Shown here: positions 4,396-6,525 of the stretch, piece after piece
Position numbering within the stretch: position 1 is the stretch's first letter
How the letters are laid out: each line of letters begins with the position of its first letter
Position numbers and translations under genes: made by a program
Assembly: GCA_027449585.1 (NCBI GenBank)
Contig: DAIDLJ010000036.1
Coordinates: 1-6,525, forward strand
Direction: 5' to 3'
Origin: Microcaldota archaeon
Lineage (GTDB): Archaea > Micrarchaeota > Micrarchaeia > Micrarchaeales > CABMGC01
Length of the DNA: 6,525 bases
The notes under the pieces: model-generated
Seen by the model: only the letters and a program-made list of their open reading frames with translations
Databases searched by the model: none
Told to the model about the DNA's origin: nothing

Positions 4396-6525
4396 CGCAC
4401 TTCGTGTATCCACACTCCCTGCAAATGATGCACCCATTCTCATTCACCAGTGACATCTCCTTGCACTGAGGGCACTTTTCAGGGTTTATCTTCTTTCCTT
4501 CATGCACGCTAGCCGGAATAGGCATCTGCTTGCCCATGCTGGTCTTGCCTATCCCGTCCTTTTCCTGTTCGGGCTTGAGCAGCGCAGCAGCAGTGGAGGG
4601 TGTAACTATCCCTGCCATTATCTCCAAAGCCTTTGCTATCCCGTCAGGCACGCTGTAAACCTTCATTCCCCTGTCCCAGACTATCGATGAGCTTGACTTT
4701 ATGCCTTTCAGGCTCGCAACTACCTCTTCAACGCTCCCGCCAAGCTGCAGATACTTGCTTACCAACCTGCCTATGGCTTCCGTGTAGCTCTTCTCGTCCT
4801 CTCCGCTCTTGCCGAGGTTTATGAAGACCTCCCTCATTGACACCGAATCGAAGTTAGCCGTCACATAAAGCGCTCCGTTTGGCATCTTAACCTTCATCGT
4901 CTGCCCGGTAAGCAGCCTGTCCCGCCTCCATTCCTCGCTCTGGGATTTCTCAGCAGTGGAGTCAGGTGCCTTTAGCCTTCTTTGCTGTTCGTCGTCAGTT
5001 ATCAATATGCCTTCTCTTGAGCCTTCCCTATAGACTGTTATTCCCTTGCATCCGGCCTCCCAGGCCTTGAAGTAGATGTTGCTGACCTCTTCAACAGTGG
5101 CTTCTGCAGGCAGGTTCACAGTAGACGATATTGCGCTGTCTATGTGCTTTTGTATAGTTCCCTGCATCTTTACCCTGAACTCCGCCTTTATCTTATGCGC
5201 AGGCACGAAAAATTCAGGAAGCTCTCCCTCATCAGCCACATTGAATAGCTTCATGTACTCCATCGCAAGCGGATGGTACACCTTGAAGTACTCCTGGCTT
5301 AGGGATTCGGACCTTCTGGTGTAGCTGAATGCAAATATCGGCTCTATGCCGCTTGACGTTCCGGCAAGCACGGATATGCTCCCAGTCGGAGGGACCGTCA
5401 GTATAGCCACATTTCTTAGCCCTTTTGTTACTATGTTCTCCCTGAGCTCCTTCTGGAGCCCCTTTATGAACTCCATAGTGAGGTGCTTTTCCGCATCAAA
5501 CAGAGGGAAGGATCCCTTCTCCTTTGCTATGCTCGAGCTCTCATCGTACGATATGTACTTTACTCTGTCGAATAGATCGTCTATGTAAGCAAGCGCGCGG
5601 TCGCTGTCGTATTTTATCTTTAGCTTTACGAGCATATCTCCAAGTCCTGTTATTCCGACGCCTATCCTCCTGCTCTTACGACCTGCTTCAGCCTGCTCCT
5701 TTAGCGGATGCCTGTCGCTGTTGTAGTCAAGCACATTGTCAAGGAATCTTACCGCATACCGCACAGTCTTCTCAAGAGCCTGCCAGTCCAGCGCTGCCCC
5801 ATCGCTGAAAGGATTCTGCACAAAAGCAGAGAGATTTATGCTTCCAAGGTCGCATGCGCCATATGGCTGCAGCGGCTGCTCAGAGCACGGGTTCGTGCTT
5901 ACAACGTCCATTCCGTTGTACTCACTAGGGGAATATCTCTTTACAGTATCCCAGAAGATAAGCCCTGGCTCTGCCCAGTCCCTTGCCGACCTAACCAGCT
6001 CATTCCATATGTCGAGCGCCTTAGCCGTCCTCTCTATCCTTCCAACTACCTTGTTCTCGAATCTTAGGGTGAACTCCTTATTCTCCCTTACCGCATTCAT
6101 GAATTCGTCAGTTATCCTCACGCTTATGTTCGCGTACCTTACATTGGCAAGATTCCTCTTCACTGTTATGAACTGCATTATGTCAGGGTGATCAACGCTC
6201 ATTGTTATCATGAGCGCTCCACGACGTCCATTCTGCCCTATGGTGTGCGTTGTCTCACTAAATAGGTTCATGAACGACACCGCGCCGCTGGACACTATCG
6301 CAGAATTGTTGACCGGAGCCTTAGCGGGCCTAAGGACACTTATATCAGTTCCTACACCTCCACCATAGCTATAGGTCCTTCCGGCTTCCTTGCACCAATC
6401 GAATATCGCCTCTAGCGTGTCGTCTTTTATGGGCACAACGTAGCAATTCAAGAGCGTCGACCTTCTTGCCTGCCCCGCCCCAAAAAGTATCCTGCCTCCT
6501 GGTAGGAATCTAAAATCTCCAAGAA
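4391..6525 (-). CDS. nrdJ: Adenosylcobalamin-dependent (class II) ribonucleotide reductase, N-terminus outside window
   Basis: This cytosolic enzyme reduces ribonucleotides to deoxyribonucleotides using a vitamin B12-derived radical. The frame is open to the right edge: before the TTG at 6449-6451, which is an internal Leu, it reads RFLPGGRILFGAG...STL and then NCYV, a conserved family block. About 711 codons are visible. Numbering from that Leu, the active-site motif is NPCSEQPL with Asn187, Cys189 (thiyl radical) and Glu191. Cys3 and Cys200 (YGAC) fit the redox pair, and PPTGSIS (354-360) is the phosphate-binding loop. The catalytic barrel ends near GITVYREGSREG (470-481). A TSCPD-type domain follows (about 513-612), then a C-terminal cysteine cluster (660, 663, 674, 677, 680, 685) that probably binds zinc and may help re-reduce the active site. 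No intein is seen. The gene converges on nrdR with 8 bases between; its promoter and any N-terminal ATP-cone lie off the window. Confidence 0.95.
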   Translation of the reverse strand, partial: LGDFRFLPGGRILFGAGQARRSTLLNCYVVPIKDDTLEAIFDWCKEAGRTYSYGGGVGTDISVLRPAKAPVNNSAIVSSGAVSFMNLFSETTHTIGQNGRRGALMITMSVDHPDIMQFITVKRNLANVRYANISVRITDEFMNAVRENKEFTLRFENKVVGRIERTAKALDIWNELVRSARDWAEPGLIFWDTVKRYSPSEYNGMDVVSTNPCSEQPLQPYGACDLGSINLSAFVQNPFSDGAALDWQALEKTVRYAVRFLDNVLDYNSDRHPLKEQAEAGRKSRRIGVGITGLGDMLVKLKIKYDSDRALAYIDDLFDRVKYISYDESSSIAKEKGSFPLFDAEKHLTMEFIKGLQKELRENIVTKGLRNVAILTVPPTGSISVLAGTSSGIEPIFAFSYTRRSESLSQEYFKVYHPLAMEYMKLFNVADEGELPEFFVPAHKIKAEFRVKMQGTIQKHIDSAISSTVNLPAEATVEEVSNIYFKAWEAGCKGITVYREGSREGILITDDEQQRRLKAPDSTAEKSQSEEWRRDRLLTGQTMKVKMPNGALYVTANFDSVSMREVFINLGKSGEDEKSYTEAIGRLVSKYLQLGGSVEEVVASLKGIKSSSSIVWDRGMKVYSVPDGIAKALEIMAGIVTPSTAAALLKPEQEKDGIGKTSMGKQMPIPASVHEGKKINPEKCPQCKEMSLVNENGCIICRECGYTKCE

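Noticed and set aside
4502..6191. Several plus-strand open frames of 62-151 codons opposite nrdJ
   Set aside because: All are antisense to a strongly conserved ribonucleotide reductase frame, with compositions expected of shadow frames.
6449..6451. TTG as the start codon of nrdJ
   Set aside because: The frame continues upstream through RFLPGGRILFGAG, a conserved part of the reductase, so the TTG is an internal leucine and the gene is cut by the window edge.
4391..6525. Intein or frameshift in nrdJ
   Set aside because: The visible reductase motifs run continuously in one frame with normal spacing, for example Cys189 to Cys200, and no insertion is seen.

Overview
The window looks like archaeal DNA, most likely from a DPANN lineage such as Micrarchaeota; this is an inference from the genes, not from a marker. 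The clues are three very short class III (type IV pilin-like) signal peptides of the Q-x-[SA]-x-E-Y-L-x-T-Y-x-W-A type, archaeal TATA boxes (TTTATATA or similar) about 26-30 bases before the start codons with no Shine-Dalgarno sequence, heavy use of ATA, AGA and AGG codons, and secreted proteins dense in N-glycosylation sequons. No rRNA, tRNA, CRISPR array, insertion sequence or transposase is visible.

Left part (1-1459). Two convergent genes encode secreted or membrane-anchored proteins of a family I do not recognise. The first runs off the left edge; the second, on the minus strand, is complete and has an N-terminal membrane anchor. They align with each other over most of their length and are paralogues. 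The 85-base gap between their stops holds only weak inverted repeats and a short T-run.

Middle part (1460-3905). A divergent AT-rich promoter region is followed by three genes on the plus strand for pilin-like surface proteins. The first two are paralogues that join a class III signal peptide and hydrophobic helix to a LamG/concanavalin-A-like lectin domain. Their jelly-roll seems circularly permuted: the usual first-strand motif (GWWPLNG...DYSG) is at the C-terminus. The third is a small four-cysteine pilin-like protein. Each of the three has its own TATA box at nearly the same distance from the ATG, so they are probably separately promoted and leaderless. A reasonable inference is a set of surface fibres or adhesins, with the LamG proteins as lectin-bearing pilin subunits; no assembly ATPase, membrane platform or prepilin peptidase is in view.

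Right part (3906-6525). The deoxyribonucleotide module is more GC-rich. nrdR (zinc ribbon plus ATP-cone repressor of ribonucleotide reductase genes) starts 6 bases after the last pilin gene and converges on nrdJ (adenosylcobalamin-dependent class II ribonucleotide reductase), whose 5' end lies beyond the right edge. The two genes are 8 bases apart, and a perfect 18-bp palindrome covers both stop codons. NrdR would be expected to repress nrdJ according to the ATP/dATP balance, but the nrdJ promoter, where its binding boxes would lie, is outside the window.
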